Assembly: GCA_041635265.1 (NCBI GenBank)
Contig: JBFJJV010000001.1
Coordinates: 1-64,000 of the forward strand
From: Panacagrimonas sp041635265
GTDB lineage: Bacteria; Pseudomonadota; Gammaproteobacteria; Nevskiales; Nevskiaceae
Direction of reading: 5' to 3'
DNA: 64,000 bases
Numbering within the stretch: position 1 is the first letter of the stretch; every line of letters begins with the position of its first letter. The position numbers and the translations under genes are program-made. Positions 1 to 9,541 of this stretch are shown piece after piece. Under the pieces are notes generated by a model that saw only the letters and a list, made by a program, of their open reading frames with translations, ran no database searches and had not been told where the DNA came from.

Positions 1-2
1 GG

Positions 3-71
3 ATCGTGATCCTTGAAGACGGCGTGGTAGCTGATGTACAAAACGGCGGTCGCGGCTTCAATCCACGCTGA
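3..71 (+). CDS. 3' end of an unidentified gene (partial)
   Basis: An open frame enters from the left edge and ends with TGA, giving a 22-residue C-terminus that includes LEDGVVADV and ends GGRGFNPR. Third codon positions are mostly G or C, as in the neighbouring genes, so I read it as the tail of a real gene cut by the window. The fragment is too short to assign a family. It converges on the serine hydrolase with a gap of 57 bases. Confidence 0.4.
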   Translation: MVILEDGVVADVQNGGRGFNPR

Positions 72-128
72 TCGCGCAAGGTATCTGAGCCCTCCACCCA
101 TCATCGCACTGGTGAAAAATCGAATCGA

Positions 129-1376
129 TTAGGCCTGCGTTTGCATACACACGGCATCAATCAAGCGCGCCGTTCGGGCCAGACTGTTCGGGGCCAGCGA
201 CTTTCCGTTATTGAGAATGGCGACGGAAATATCACGATCCGGGTCGGCCCAACAGACGATGTTGAGGAAGCCGAGATGTCCGAAGGCATGACGGCTTTTG
301 CGACCGAACATACCGACGGGGTTGTCACCCAGCATCAGGCCTGCGCAGAAACGCACCGGCAGACCCAGCATGCCGTCAAACTGGCGCGAGCCCATGGGCT
401 TGATCAGTTCCGCAACGGTTTCCTTGGCGAACACCCGGCGCCCCTCAAATTCACCGCCGTTGAGCAGCATCTGGAACACCCGCCCTGCTTCGTCGGCGGT
501 GGCAAAAATATTGACGGAAGGTATGGGGCAGCTTAAAAACCCTGCTTCATTGGAAACCCTGACCACCTCCCGGAAATTGGCGCCCAGCACACGCTTGGCT
601 GCCCAATCCAGAAACCAGGGCGGTCGCGGACCTGTAAAGACGTTTCTGGCGGCAATGTCGCGGTATTCCGGAGCTATGCCAAAAGTCATGTATTTGCAGC
701 CTAGCGGCTCGGCAAGCCATTGATAGAGCGCTTGCTGAAGACTCAGGCCGGATGCACGACGAATCAACTCTCCCAGAATGAATCCGCCGGTAATGGCGTG
801 ATAGGCCTGGCGTTCTCCGGTCACGTTGTAAGGCTTGGCCGCGCACAACATGGCTACGGCGGCATCCCAGTCGTACATGATTCGGTAATCCCGATTCTTG
901 CTCGGTACCGCTGGGATGCCCGCTCTGTGGGACAGCAACTGCCTGACCGTGGTGCGCTCCTTGCCCTTTTGCCCGTACTCCGGAATGTATCTGGACACCG
1001 GTTCGTCAAGTTCGAGCTTGCCCATCTCGACCAGTTTGTGGACCAGAAGGCCGCTGATTGCCTTGGAGGCTGAAAACAGGCAGATCGGCGTTTCCGGGGA
1101 CGCCAAGGTCGCTTCTCCCGCGCCGCCTTCCGGCTCATTGCCGCGCACATGACCGATCGAGCGGTTCATGATGACTTTGCCGTGGCGACGAATATTGATG
1201 GTCAAAGCCTGATGCGCGCCGGTGCGGTACAAGGCGCCTGCCGCCGACCAGATTGCATCGATCGCATCGCGCCTCAGGCCAAGGTCTTCGGGCGCGCATT
1301 CACTGGCGGAATCGATGCGCGTGATGGACGCCAGAAGCCTGGGCAGCGCAACAAGATTTCTTTTTCTTCTGGGCAT
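129..1376 (-). CDS. Beta-lactamase-fold serine hydrolase (family VIII esterase type)
   Basis: A 415-residue protein of the class C beta-lactamase/family VIII esterase group. The catalytic SxxK motif is S-A-S-K at residues 102-105. A YHA tripeptide near residue 194 stands where class C enzymes have Y-x-N, as in LACTB- and EstB-like esterases, and the C-terminal HLG near FGHLGF replaces the KTG box. No convincing signal peptide is seen (the N-terminus is basic and only mildly hydrophobic), so it is probably cytoplasmic. Such proteins usually hydrolyse short esters or polyester fragments; the substrate here is unknown. It stands alone and is divergent from the prkA operon across about 330 bases. 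Confidence 0.85.
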   Translation of the reverse strand: MPRRKRNLVALPRLLASITRIDSASECAPEDLGLRRDAIDAIWSAAGALYRTGAHQALTINIRRHGKVIMNRSIGHVRGNEPEGGAGEATLASPETPICLFSASKAISGLLVHKLVEMGKLELDEPVSRYIPEYGQKGKERTTVRQLLSHRAGIPAVPSKNRDYRIMYDWDAAVAMLCAAKPYNVTGERQAYHAITGGFILGELIRRASGLSLQQALYQWLAEPLGCKYMTFGIAPEYRDIAARNVFTGPRPPWFLDWAAKRVLGANFREVVRVSNEAGFLSCPIPSVNIFATADEAGRVFQMLLNGGEFEGRRVFAKETVAELIKPMGSRQFDGMLGLPVRFCAGLMLGDNPVGMFGRKSRHAFGHLGFLNIVCWADPDRDISVAILNNGKSLAPNSLARTARLIDAVCMQTQA

Positions 1377-1708
1377 GTCGGACGCAGCGGATCGTGGATA
1401 AGGGTGCGCAGTTCGGGCAATCGCATCTGATCAGACTTACGCAGCCCCTAGCTCAAGCACGGGGACGATCGGGCGATCAATCACAATCGAATCACTTGCG
1501 CATACCAGAACCCGGCGCGAAATCCGTGGTCCAAGCACGCATGCACCGCGCGAGGAGAAAAATGCTCGGCCGACGCAATTCTATTCCTCCTTCAGTATTG
1601 ACGTAGGCCTGCTTCCGACGAACGGCGCGAACATCGGCATACAATGTGCAATGCTGCTTTGGCAGTGGTTCCAGACTGATCAATCGCAATTCCGTGGAGG
1701 CGCGAAAG
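1377..1708. other. Intergenic region between divergent serine hydrolase and prkA
   Basis: About 330 bases without a supported gene. It must hold the promoters for both divergent units. The only clear element is the prkA ribosome binding site (GGAGG at 1696-1700). I found no convincing sigma70 or sigma54 promoter and no hairpin terminator. Confidence 0.5.
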
Positions 1709-3631
1709 ATGAATATCTTTGATTCGTACCGAGAACAGTATCTCAGTGCACGCGATGAGGAGATGTCCTTGCTGGACTACCTTGATCTGTGCAAAAAAGA
1801 TCCCATGGCCTACGCCTCGCCAGCCGAGCGCATGCTCAAGGCCATCGGTGATCCGGAGGTGGTTGATACCCGCAACAATCCGCGCCTTTCGCGCATCTTT
1901 TCCAACCGCATCATTCGACGTTATCCGGCCTTCCAGGAATTCTTCGGACTCGAAGATGTCATCGGTCAGGTCGTTGCGTTCTTCAAGCACGCGGCACAAG
2001 GCCTGGAGGAACGCAAACAGGTCCTCTACCTGCTCGGGCCGGTCGGCGGCGGCAAGTCCTCTATCGCCGAGAAACTGAAGACCTTGATGGAGGCCTACCC
2101 CATCTATGCGCTGGCAGGCTCTCCGGTCAACGAGACTCCACTGGGCCTGTTCAGTCCGGAACGTGACGGCAGCGCCCTGGAAAAGGAATACGGCATCCCG
2201 CGCCGCTACCTTACGGGCGTGGCGTCGCCCTGGGCGGTCAAGCGTCTGGCCGAATTCGAGGGCGACCTGAGCAAATTCCGCGTCGTGCGTGTTCAACCTT
2301 CCGTGCTCAAGCAGATCGCCATTACCAAGACCGAGCCCGGTGACGAAAACAATCAGGACATTTCTTCTCTGGTCGGCAAAGTGGACATCCGCAAGTTGGA
2401 ATCTTTCTCGCAGGATGATCCGGACGCCTACAGCTATTCTGGCGGTCTATGTCTGGCCAACCAGGGCCTGCTTGAATTTGTGGAGATGTTCAAAGCGCCG
2501 ATCAAGATGCTTCACCCGCTTCTGACGGCAACGCAGGAGGGGAATTTCAAGGGTACGGAAGGTTTCTCTGCCATCCCATTCAACGGCATCATCCTCGCGC
2601 ACTCCAATGAAAGCGAGTGGCAGAGTTTTCGCAACAATCGTCACAACGAGGCCTTTCTGGACCGCGTTTATATTGTCAAAGTGCCGTATTGCCTGCAGGT
2701 CTCGGAAGAGGTGGAGATCTACCGCAAGCTGATGAACAACAGCTCGCTGGCCGATGCCCCCTGCGCACCCGGCACGCTGGAGATGATGGCGCAGTTCTCG
2801 GTGCTCACACGGCTCAAAGAACCGGAGAACAGCAGCGTTTATTCAAAGATGCGGATTTATGACGGTGAGAATCTGAAAGATACAGACCCGTCCGCCAAAT
2901 CTTTTCAGGAGTACCGTGATTACGCCGGAGTCGACGAAGGCATGAATGGCTCGTCCACCCGCTTTGCATACAAGGTGCTGTCCTCGGTCTTCAACTACGA
3001 TCAGACCGAAGTTGCCGCTAATCCGGTTCACCTGATGTATGTGCTTGAACAGCGCATCCTGGGCGAGCAGTTTCCACCGGATCAGCAGCGCAACTATCTG
3101 GAGTTCATCAAGGGCTGGCTGGCGCCGCGCTACGCTGAGTTCATCGGCAAGGAAATTCAGACCGCCTATCTCGAAAGTTACTCCGAGTACGGGCAGAACA
3201 TCTTTGATCGCTACGTCACATTTGCGGATTACTGGATTCAGAACGAAGACTATCGCGACCCCGAAACCGGTGAATCCTTTGACCGCGGTTCACTCAACAG
3301 TGAACTGGAGAAAATCGAAAAACCGGCGGGCATCGCAAACCCCAAGGATTTCCGTAACGAAATCGTCAATTTTGTGCTGCGCGCACGCGCTCAGCATGGC
3401 GGTAAGAATCCGAAGTGGACCAGCTACGAGAAACTTCGCGAAGTAATCGAAAAGAAGATGTTTTCCTCGACCGAAGACCTGCTGCCGGTCATTTCCTTCA
3501 ATGCCAAGGCTTCAAAAGAGGACCAGGAAAAACACGGGAATTTCGTGAGCCGCATGGTCGAGAAAGGCTACACCGAGAAGCAGGTCCGCCTCTTGTCCGA
3601 GTGGTATCTGCGCGTACGGAAGTCTGCTTAA
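1709..3631 (+). CDS. prkA: PrkA family serine protein kinase (YeaG)
   Basis: A 640-residue PrkA/YeaG protein; E. coli YeaG is of nearly the same length. The N-terminal AAA-like domain carries a Walker A motif GPVGGGKSS near residues 110-118, followed by the PrkA C-terminal kinase-like region. The start is taken at the ATG giving MNIFDSYREQY, because GGAGG lies 8 bases upstream and this is the conserved PrkA N-terminus; an in-frame ATG 63 bases earlier has no such site. PrkA is linked in enterobacteria to stationary-phase, nitrogen and stress responses. It heads a three-gene operon with the YeaH and SpoVR proteins, with 10 bases to the next gene. Confidence 0.96.
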   Translation: MNIFDSYREQYLSARDEEMSLLDYLDLCKKDPMAYASPAERMLKAIGDPEVVDTRNNPRLSRIFSNRIIRRYPAFQEFFGLEDVIGQVVAFFKHAAQGLEERKQVLYLLGPVGGGKSSIAEKLKTLMEAYPIYALAGSPVNETPLGLFSPERDGSALEKEYGIPRRYLTGVASPWAVKRLAEFEGDLSKFRVVRVQPSVLKQIAITKTEPGDENNQDISSLVGKVDIRKLESFSQDDPDAYSYSGGLCLANQGLLEFVEMFKAPIKMLHPLLTATQEGNFKGTEGFSAIPFNGIILAHSNESEWQSFRNNRHNEAFLDRVYIVKVPYCLQVSEEVEIYRKLMNNSSLADAPCAPGTLEMMAQFSVLTRLKEPENSSVYSKMRIYDGENLKDTDPSAKSFQEYRDYAGVDEGMNGSSTRFAYKVLSSVFNYDQTEVAANPVHLMYVLEQRILGEQFPPDQQRNYLEFIKGWLAPRYAEFIGKEIQTAYLESYSEYGQNIFDRYVTFADYWIQNEDYRDPETGESFDRGSLNSELEKIEKPAGIANPKDFRNEIVNFVLRARAQHGGKNPKWTSYEKLREVIEKKMFSSTEDLLPVISFNAKASKEDQEKHGNFVSRMVEKGYTEKQVRLLSEWYLRVRKSA

Positions 3632-3641
3632 GGGCGGGCTC

Positions 3642-4892
3642 ATGTCGATCATTATCGACAGACGACTCAACGATCGAAACAAGAGCGCAGTCAATCGCGC
3701 ACGCTTCATCAGGCGCTACAAAAATCAGATCAAACGGGCGGTAGATGATCTGGTCGCGCGCCGCAAGATCACCGATATGGAACGAAGTGGCGATGTCAGC
3801 ATTCCGGCCCGCGACATCAAAGAGCCCACTTTTCGCCACGGACCAGGCGGGGATCAGGAATACGTTCTGCCAGGCAATCACTCGTTCCATTCAGGCGATC
3901 AGATCCAGCGTCCACCGCAACAGGGCGGCAGCGGCGGCGCGGGAGAGGGCGACGGCGAGGCCGCGCAGGACGAATTCATCTTCACGCTCTCGCGCGAAGA
4001 GTTCATGAATCTGTTTTTTGACGATCTGGAATTGCCACACCTGATCCGAAATGCGCTCGCTGATATTCGCGAATTCAAATATCAGCGAGCGGGCTATACG
4101 CCCAGCGGAGTTCCATCCAATCTGGCCGTGGGCCGATCTCTGCAAAACGCAATTGCACGGCGCATCGCTCTGAGGGCGCCACTAAAACGTCAGATCGCGG
4201 AACTGCAAGCACAGGAGACGAGTCAGAGCGATCTTGTTGCTCTGGCTGACAGCGAATCTGAAATTGCCGAGTTGAAGAAACGGATGGCGCGCATTCCCTT
4301 CCTGGATGAGATTGATCTGCGTTTTCGTCATCGAGTAAAGATACCTCAGCCGATTTCCCGCGCGGTGATGTTTTGCCTGATGGATGTTTCGGCCTCGATG
4401 ACCGAAGACAAGAAGGATCTGGCCAAGCGCTTCTTCACACTGCTGTATCTATTTCTGTCGCGCAAATACGAGCGCGTAGAGATCGTGTTTATCCGCCACA
4501 CGGATAATGCACAGGAGGTCGATGAAGATTGTTTTTTCAACGATACGCAAAGCGGTGGCACCGTGGTTCAGTCGGCTCTGAACCTGATGATCGAAATTAT
4601 TGCAGATCGCTATCCAGCCGACGGCTACAACATCTATGGCGCACAGGTTTCCGATGGTGATGCCTTTGGCGCGGACCCGGAGAAAAGCCGGGCGCTGGTC
4701 AGTGACAAGCTGCTGCCCCTGTGCCGCTACTACAGCTATATCGAAACGCCGGATGATAAAGAGCGCCTCAGCCCCCTGAGTTATGCCTACTCGCGCATCG
4801 ACTCTCCGAAGTTCGCGATGAGAAGCGTGATTGCGCGCAGCGAGGTGTATCCGGTGCTGCGTGATCTTTTCAAGAAGGAATCGGCGAGATGA
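3642..4892 (+). CDS. yeaH: YeaH/YhbH family protein (DUF444, vWA-type)
   Basis: A 416-residue DUF444 protein. A basic N-terminal segment (about 1-65) and a glycine-rich linker (about 90-110) precede a von Willebrand A-like domain whose MIDAS motif is D-V-S-A-S at residues 248-252. DUF444 proteins are always close to PrkA and SpoVR, and the trio is thought to act together in stress or stationary phase; the biochemical role is unknown. The last four bases overlap the spoVR start (ATGA), which indicates translational coupling. Confidence 0.95.
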   Translation: MSIIIDRRLNDRNKSAVNRARFIRRYKNQIKRAVDDLVARRKITDMERSGDVSIPARDIKEPTFRHGPGGDQEYVLPGNHSFHSGDQIQRPPQQGGSGGAGEGDGEAAQDEFIFTLSREEFMNLFFDDLELPHLIRNALADIREFKYQRAGYTPSGVPSNLAVGRSLQNAIARRIALRAPLKRQIAELQAQETSQSDLVALADSESEIAELKKRMARIPFLDEIDLRFRHRVKIPQPISRAVMFCLMDVSASMTEDKKDLAKRFFTLLYLFLSRKYERVEIVFIRHTDNAQEVDEDCFFNDTQSGGTVVQSALNLMIEIIADRYPADGYNIYGAQVSDGDAFGADPEKSRALVSDKLLPLCRYYSYIETPDDKERLSPLSYAYSRIDSPKFAMRSVIARSEVYPVLRDLFKKESAR

Positions 4893-6400
4893 GCGCCGAT
4901 GGCAGCCCCGGCTATATCTCCCGGGGCGCGGAATGGTCGTTTGATCTGATCGAGCGCTACGATCAGGCCATCTCGCGCATCGCGGTCGACGAATTTGCGC
5001 TGGACACCTACCCCAACCAGATCGAAATCATTGCGTCCGAGCAGATGTTGGATGCCTACGCCAGCCTCGGCCTGCCCATCGGTTACCCGCATTGGAGCTA
5101 TGGCAAGGAATTCATTCGCAACGAGGAACTGTACCGCAAGGGATCGCGCGGTCTGGCATATGAAATCGTCATCAACTCCAACCCCTGCATCGCTTATCTG
5201 ATGGAAGAAAACACCATGGCCATGCAGGCCCTGGTCATTGCGCACGCCTGTTACGGCCACAACAGCTTTTTCAAGAACAACTACCTGTTCAGACAGTGGA
5301 CCAATGCGGACTCCATCATCGACTACATGGTGTTTTCACGGCGCTATGTGATGGAGTGCGAACAGCGCCACGGCCATGAGGCGGTAGAGGAGACACTGGA
5401 CTCCTGCCACGCGCTGATGAGTCATGGCGTGGACCGTTTTCACCACCCGCAGCCACTTTCTGCCGAAGAAGAACAAAGCCGGGTACGAGAGCGCGAGGAA
5501 TACAACTGGAAACGCTTCGATGATATATGGCGCACGGTGCCCAAGAAAAAGAAAAGCGCGCGCCAGAGCAACGAAGCCGGCTTTCCGGCGGAACCGCAGG
5601 AGAATCTGCTCTACTTCGTCGAGAAGCACGCGCCCAAGCTGGAACCCTGGCAGCGCGAACTGGTGCGCATCACACGCAAGATGGCTCAGTACTTTTATCC
5701 GCAGGGCCAGACCAAGGTGATGAATGAGGGCTGGGCGACGTTCTGGCACTACACCCTGCTCAATCGCCTATTCGACAAAGGTCTGGTCGATGCCGGTTTC
5801 ATGATGGAAATCCTGCAGTCACATACCAATGTCATTGCCCAGCGCGGCTATGACCAGCCCGGCTATGGCGGCATCAATCCTTACGCGCTCGGATATTCCA
5901 TGATGAGCGACCTGCGCCGCATCTGCACCCATCCGGAAGACGAGGACCGCCAGTGGTTTCCGGATATCGCCGGCAAGCCCTGGTTGGAAGTCATGGATTT
6001 TGCGATGCGCAATTACAAGGATGAATCCTTTATTGGCCAGTTCCTGTCGCCACGGCTCATGCGGGAATTTCATCTGTTCGCTATTGCAGATCACGAAAAC
6101 AGCGAACACCTGCTGGTCGACTCGATTCACAATGAGGAGGGCTACGGCCGCCTGCGCCGCCTGATCGCAGGACAATACAACCGCGACTGGCTGGTTCCCG
6201 ACATTCAAATTACACGATACGACGTTTATGGCGACCGCACACTCACGGTTCAGCATCGCCGTCACCGCAACCGCCCTTTGGCTGAGGAGGCCGGAGAAGT
6301 GCTTAAGCATCTTGCGCGCCTCTGGGGCTTTCCCGTTGAACTGGAAAGCTGTGACGAACAAGGAAAATCACTCGGAAAACGGGATTTCAAGCCTGGTTGA
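4889..6400 (+). CDS. spoVR: SpoVR family protein (YcgB-like)
   Basis: A 503-residue SpoVR/YcgB protein. The family signature is visible across the length: the HWSYGK segment near residue 70, the NEGWATFWHY motif near residue 285, and the YALGYSMM region near 333. B. subtilis SpoVR affects spore cortex formation, but in non-sporulating proteobacteria it is a conserved partner of PrkA and YeaH with no settled activity. The coding start overlaps the yeaH stop, so this is the last gene of the stress operon. About 100 bases separate it from mgtE. Confidence 0.95.
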   Translation: MSADGSPGYISRGAEWSFDLIERYDQAISRIAVDEFALDTYPNQIEIIASEQMLDAYASLGLPIGYPHWSYGKEFIRNEELYRKGSRGLAYEIVINSNPCIAYLMEENTMAMQALVIAHACYGHNSFFKNNYLFRQWTNADSIIDYMVFSRRYVMECEQRHGHEAVEETLDSCHALMSHGVDRFHHPQPLSAEEEQSRVREREEYNWKRFDDIWRTVPKKKKSARQSNEAGFPAEPQENLLYFVEKHAPKLEPWQRELVRITRKMAQYFYPQGQTKVMNEGWATFWHYTLLNRLFDKGLVDAGFMMEILQSHTNVIAQRGYDQPGYGGINPYALGYSMMSDLRRICTHPEDEDRQWFPDIAGKPWLEVMDFAMRNYKDESFIGQFLSPRLMREFHLFAIADHENSEHLLVDSIHNEEGYGRLRRLIAGQYNRDWLVPDIQITRYDVYGDRTLTVQHRRHRNRPLAEEAGEVLKHLARLWGFPVELESCDEQGKSLGKRDFKPG

Positions 6401-6504
6401 GCCGAATTGACTGGACGCAAGCTGCCGGTATCTATAGGGTCGCGGCCCGATCCTTGCGATGATTCTAAAATCCTCGACAGCTTCTTCTTAAACACTGACT
6501 AGCC

Positions 6505-7854
6505 ATGCCAGATAGCGCTACCGAAAGCCCGGTCCGACGCCTGCGCGCTGCGCTGGACAGCGGCCGCTGGGCGCCGGTCATGCCACTGCTGGCATCGCTT
6601 AACCCGGCCGAGATTGCCAATCTGCTGTCCTCGCTACCAGAACGCGAGCGCAATCTGGTCTGGGAGATGGTCAATCCGGAGAACGATGGGGAGGTGCTGC
6701 TGCATCTGCCGGAGGACGTTCGCGAGGGTCTGATCAGGCAGATGGACACCGAGGAACTGGTGGCCGCAGCCGAAGATCTGGACATCGATGATCTGGCCGA
6801 CTTCGTCGACTCCCTGCCGGAAACGGTCACGCGTCAGGTCATGCGGGCGCTGTCAGATGCCGATCGCTCGCGCCTCGAAACCGTTCTTGAGTACGACCCC
6901 GACACCGCCGGCGGCCTGATGAACACTGACACGGTGACGGTACGTCCCGATGTCACCCTGGAAGTGGTCATGCGCTATCTGCGCATGCGCGGCGAGTTGC
7001 CAGCACATACGGATTCCCTGTTCGTGGTCGACGCCTATGGGCGCTATCTCGGGCGACTGCCACTCGACCGCATTCTCACCCGCAGTGCGGACGCCACCGT
7101 CGGTGACATCATGGATCGTGATCAGGAGGCCATTCCGGTCACTATGGCGGCGCGCGCAGTCGGACAGGAATTTCAGACATCGGATCTGGTGTCCGCCGCG
7201 GTCATATCTGGCGACAGCAACAAGCTGGTCGGGCGCATCACCATTGATGACGTGGTCGACGTGATTCGCGCCGACGCTGAACATAATTTACTGTCCATGG
7301 CCGGTCTGGACGAAGACGTCGACCTTTTCGCGCCGGTCTATCAGGCCTCGCGCCGTCGCGCTCTATGGCTCGGCATCAATCTTGCCACCGCTTTTCTGGC
7401 CTCGTCTGTCGTCGGCCTGTTTGAAGCAACGATCGAGCAAGTGGTGGCCTTGGCAGTGCTGATGCCCATCGTCGCCAGCATGGGCGGCATCGCCGCGAGC
7501 CAGATCGTGGCCTTGATGGTGCGCGGCATCGCGCTGGGCCAGATCGGAGAGGGCAATATTGGCGCCCTGCTACGCAAGGAATTGACGGTGGCCCTGATCA
7601 ATGGCGTTTTGTGGGGCAGCACCGTTGCGGTCATAACCTACTGGTGGTTTGACTCCGCCATGATCGGTCTGGTCATCGGCATGGCCTTGCTGTTGAACCT
7701 GTTGCTGGCGGCGGCCTCCGGCTTGCTGGTGCCGCTGATGCTGCGCCGACTGGGACAGGACCCGGCCTTGGCCGGCAGCGTGATCGTCACGACGATTACC
7801 GATGTCATGGGCTTTTTCCTGTTTCTGGGCCTCGGCGCGCTGATTCTGATCTGA
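6505..7854 (+). CDS. mgtE: Magnesium transporter MgtE
   Basis: A 449-residue MgtE-type Mg2+ channel/transporter, the usual family length. It has the acidic superhelical N domain (about 1-130), a CBS pair (about 135-260, with MNTDTVTV at the start of the first CBS), and five C-terminal membrane segments from about residue 285 to the end. In the family, Mg2+ binding at the N-CBS interface closes the pore. No M-box riboswitch is apparent in the roughly 100 bases upstream. It looks like a single-gene unit. Confidence 0.96.
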   Translation: MPDSATESPVRRLRAALDSGRWAPVMPLLASLNPAEIANLLSSLPERERNLVWEMVNPENDGEVLLHLPEDVREGLIRQMDTEELVAAAEDLDIDDLADFVDSLPETVTRQVMRALSDADRSRLETVLEYDPDTAGGLMNTDTVTVRPDVTLEVVMRYLRMRGELPAHTDSLFVVDAYGRYLGRLPLDRILTRSADATVGDIMDRDQEAIPVTMAARAVGQEFQTSDLVSAAVISGDSNKLVGRITIDDVVDVIRADAEHNLLSMAGLDEDVDLFAPVYQASRRRALWLGINLATAFLASSVVGLFEATIEQVVALAVLMPIVASMGGIAASQIVALMVRGIALGQIGEGNIGALLRKELTVALINGVLWGSTVAVITYWWFDSAMIGLVIGMALLLNLLLAAASGLLVPLMLRRLGQDPALAGSVIVTTITDVMGFFLFLGLGALILI

Positions 7855-7914
7855 GTCCGAAACTGACTCGCACCGTGGCCTTGCAAAGGTCATCATGAGG
7901 CTCACACTCAGGGA

Positions 7915-8985
7915 ATGGACATGGACAAGCAGGCGCAGTTTTCCGGGACCGCAGAAGTTCGCAGCCAGCATCGCTTCGATGAACAGAAATTGCTCGTCTG
8001 GATGCAGGAGCATGTCGAGGATTTTTCGGGTCCGCTGCGGGTAGAGCAATTCAAAGGCGGACAGTCGAACCCGACCTACAAGCTTTTTACTCCGCAGAAG
8101 AATTATGTGCTCCGGCGCAAGCCCCCTGGTCAACTGCTCAAATCCGCACACGCGGTAGATCGCGAATATCGGGTCATTTCAGCGCTGCACGGCGTGGAAT
8201 TCCCGGTCGCCAGAACCTACGGCCTGTGTACCGACGAATCGCTCATCGGCACCTGGTTCTATGTCATGGATTGCGTTGATGGTCGCATCATCTGGGACAC
8301 CTCTTTTCCGGACGTCTCCAGAGCAGAACGCGCCGCCTATTTTGATGCCATGAATTCGGTGATGGCACAGCTGCACACGATCGATTACGCGAAAATCGGG
8401 CTGGCCGACTACGGCAAGACCGGCAATTATTTTGAGCGACAGATCGGTCGCTGGTCCAAGCAATACCTGGCGGATGAAGCCGCTGGCCGAGTTGCCGACA
8501 TGGACAAGCTGGTCGACTGGCTCCCCGCAAATATACCGCCAGGCGACGAAACCACCATCGTCCACGGTGATTATCGCTGTGACAATATGATCTTCCATCC
8601 CACTGAGCCGCGTGTGCTGGCGGTGCTGGATTGGGAACTTTCCACCCTCGGGCATCCGCTCGGCGACTTCACCTATCACCTCATGATGTACCGCATGCCA
8701 CCCGGCGTCACTGCAGGACTGGTGGGTACGAATCTGGAGGCCATGGGCATCCCCTCAGAAGCCGAGTACGTCAAAAATTACTGTGCGCGCACCGGTCGCG
8801 CGCGCATCGAGAATCTCGATTTCTATCTGGCCTTCAATATGTTTCGCCTCGCCGCGATTCTGCACGGTATCCGCGGCCGCGTCGCACGAGGAACTGCCGC
8901 CAGCGAACACGCCAAAACCATGGCCTCGTTTGTTGAGCCGCTGGCAGCAATGGCCTGGCAGCAGATCAGGATCGAGTCAGGCTAG
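7915..8985 (+). CDS. Phosphotransferase family protein (APH fold, ACAD10/11-like)
   Basis: A 356-residue aminoglycoside-phosphotransferase-fold protein. The nucleotide-binding region is near the N-terminus (GGQSNPTYKL), the catalytic HGDYRCDN motif (Brenner box) is near residue 220, and the metal-binding VLDWELSTLGHP follows near 240. This is the ACAD10/11-type subfamily, which phosphorylates 4-hydroxyacyl-CoAs during degradation of hydroxylated fatty acids. That role is from family knowledge, and no acyl-CoA dehydrogenase lies beside it here. The stop codon is part of a 14-bp palindrome shared with the convergent gene. Confidence 0.88.
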   Translation: MDMDKQAQFSGTAEVRSQHRFDEQKLLVWMQEHVEDFSGPLRVEQFKGGQSNPTYKLFTPQKNYVLRRKPPGQLLKSAHAVDREYRVISALHGVEFPVARTYGLCTDESLIGTWFYVMDCVDGRIIWDTSFPDVSRAERAAYFDAMNSVMAQLHTIDYAKIGLADYGKTGNYFERQIGRWSKQYLADEAAGRVADMDKLVDWLPANIPPGDETTIVHGDYRCDNMIFHPTEPRVLAVLDWELSTLGHPLGDFTYHLMMYRMPPGVTAGLVGTNLEAMGIPSEAEYVKNYCARTGRARIENLDFYLAFNMFRLAAILHGIRGRVARGTAASEHAKTMASFVEPLAAMAWQQIRIESG

Positions 8986-8996
8986 CTGATCAGCTA
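8983..8996. repeat. 14-bp palindrome containing both convergent stop codons
   Basis: TAGCTGATCAGCTA is a perfect palindrome. Its first TAG is the stop of the phosphotransferase gene and its last three bases are the stop of the DUF3617 gene read on the other strand. It has no T-run and is too short to be called a terminator. Confidence 0.6.
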
Positions 8997-9530
8997 CTCA
9001 GGTATCTGTATCGGCTGCACGTCACCGCAGTCCGCCGACAGCCATTTGCCACTGAATTCAGTCTTCATGGTCATGGGCAAACCTTGGGCGGTGCCGCTGA
9101 AGTTGGAAACACCTGTATAGCTTTCCGGGCCATTTAGCGTCATCTGCAGATCACCCTTGCCCTGAACACTGCCGTTGCACTCCACCTGGCCGGTGACCTG
9201 ATCACCCTCTCGCTTCACGTTCTTTGAGCTGCAGCCACTGTTGGCATCACTCATATTGGGCAGTTGCTGCCTGGCAATCTGCTCGGCGGTGAGACAGACA
9301 TTGCTCGTCACCGGCTTGACGAAAGGCAAAGCAATGCCAGCCGCTTCCATCTGCGCCTGCATGGCCTCATCGATCTGCGGGAAGCCGCCGCCCATGGTGA
9401 TCTTGACCGTGCTCGCCCATAGGCCTGGTTTCTGTGCGGAGGCTGCACCGACCGAAAGCGGCACCGACAGAATCAGGGTCGCCGCAAAAAACATGAATTT
9501 ATTCATTTCATTTCTCATATTGCTAACCAA
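8994..9530 (-). CDS. DUF3617 domain-containing exported protein
   Basis: A 178-residue protein with an N-terminal signal peptide (hydrophobic stretch about 11-30, probable cleavage after ASA at 30-32). The mature part begins KPGLWASTVKI and carries the paired cysteines typical of DUF3617, a small periplasmic domain of unknown function common in proteobacteria. It may start at the internal ATG giving MRNEMNKF. It lies 11 bases downstream of pmbA and may be cotranscribed with it. Confidence 0.85.
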   Translation of the reverse strand: MVSNMRNEMNKFMFFAATLILSVPLSVGAASAQKPGLWASTVKITMGGGFPQIDEAMQAQMEAAGIALPFVKPVTSNVCLTAEQIARQQLPNMSDANSGCSSKNVKREGDQVTGQVECNGSVQGKGDLQMTLNGPESYTGVSNFSGTAQGLPMTMKTEFSGKWLSADCGDVQPIQIPE

Positions 9531-9541
9531 CTCTGGATTGC

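Noticed and set aside
1592..2296. Antisense frame of 234 codons opposite prkA
   Set aside because: The PrkA frame has the conserved kinase motifs and a proper ribosome binding site; the reverse frame lacks any recognisable domain.
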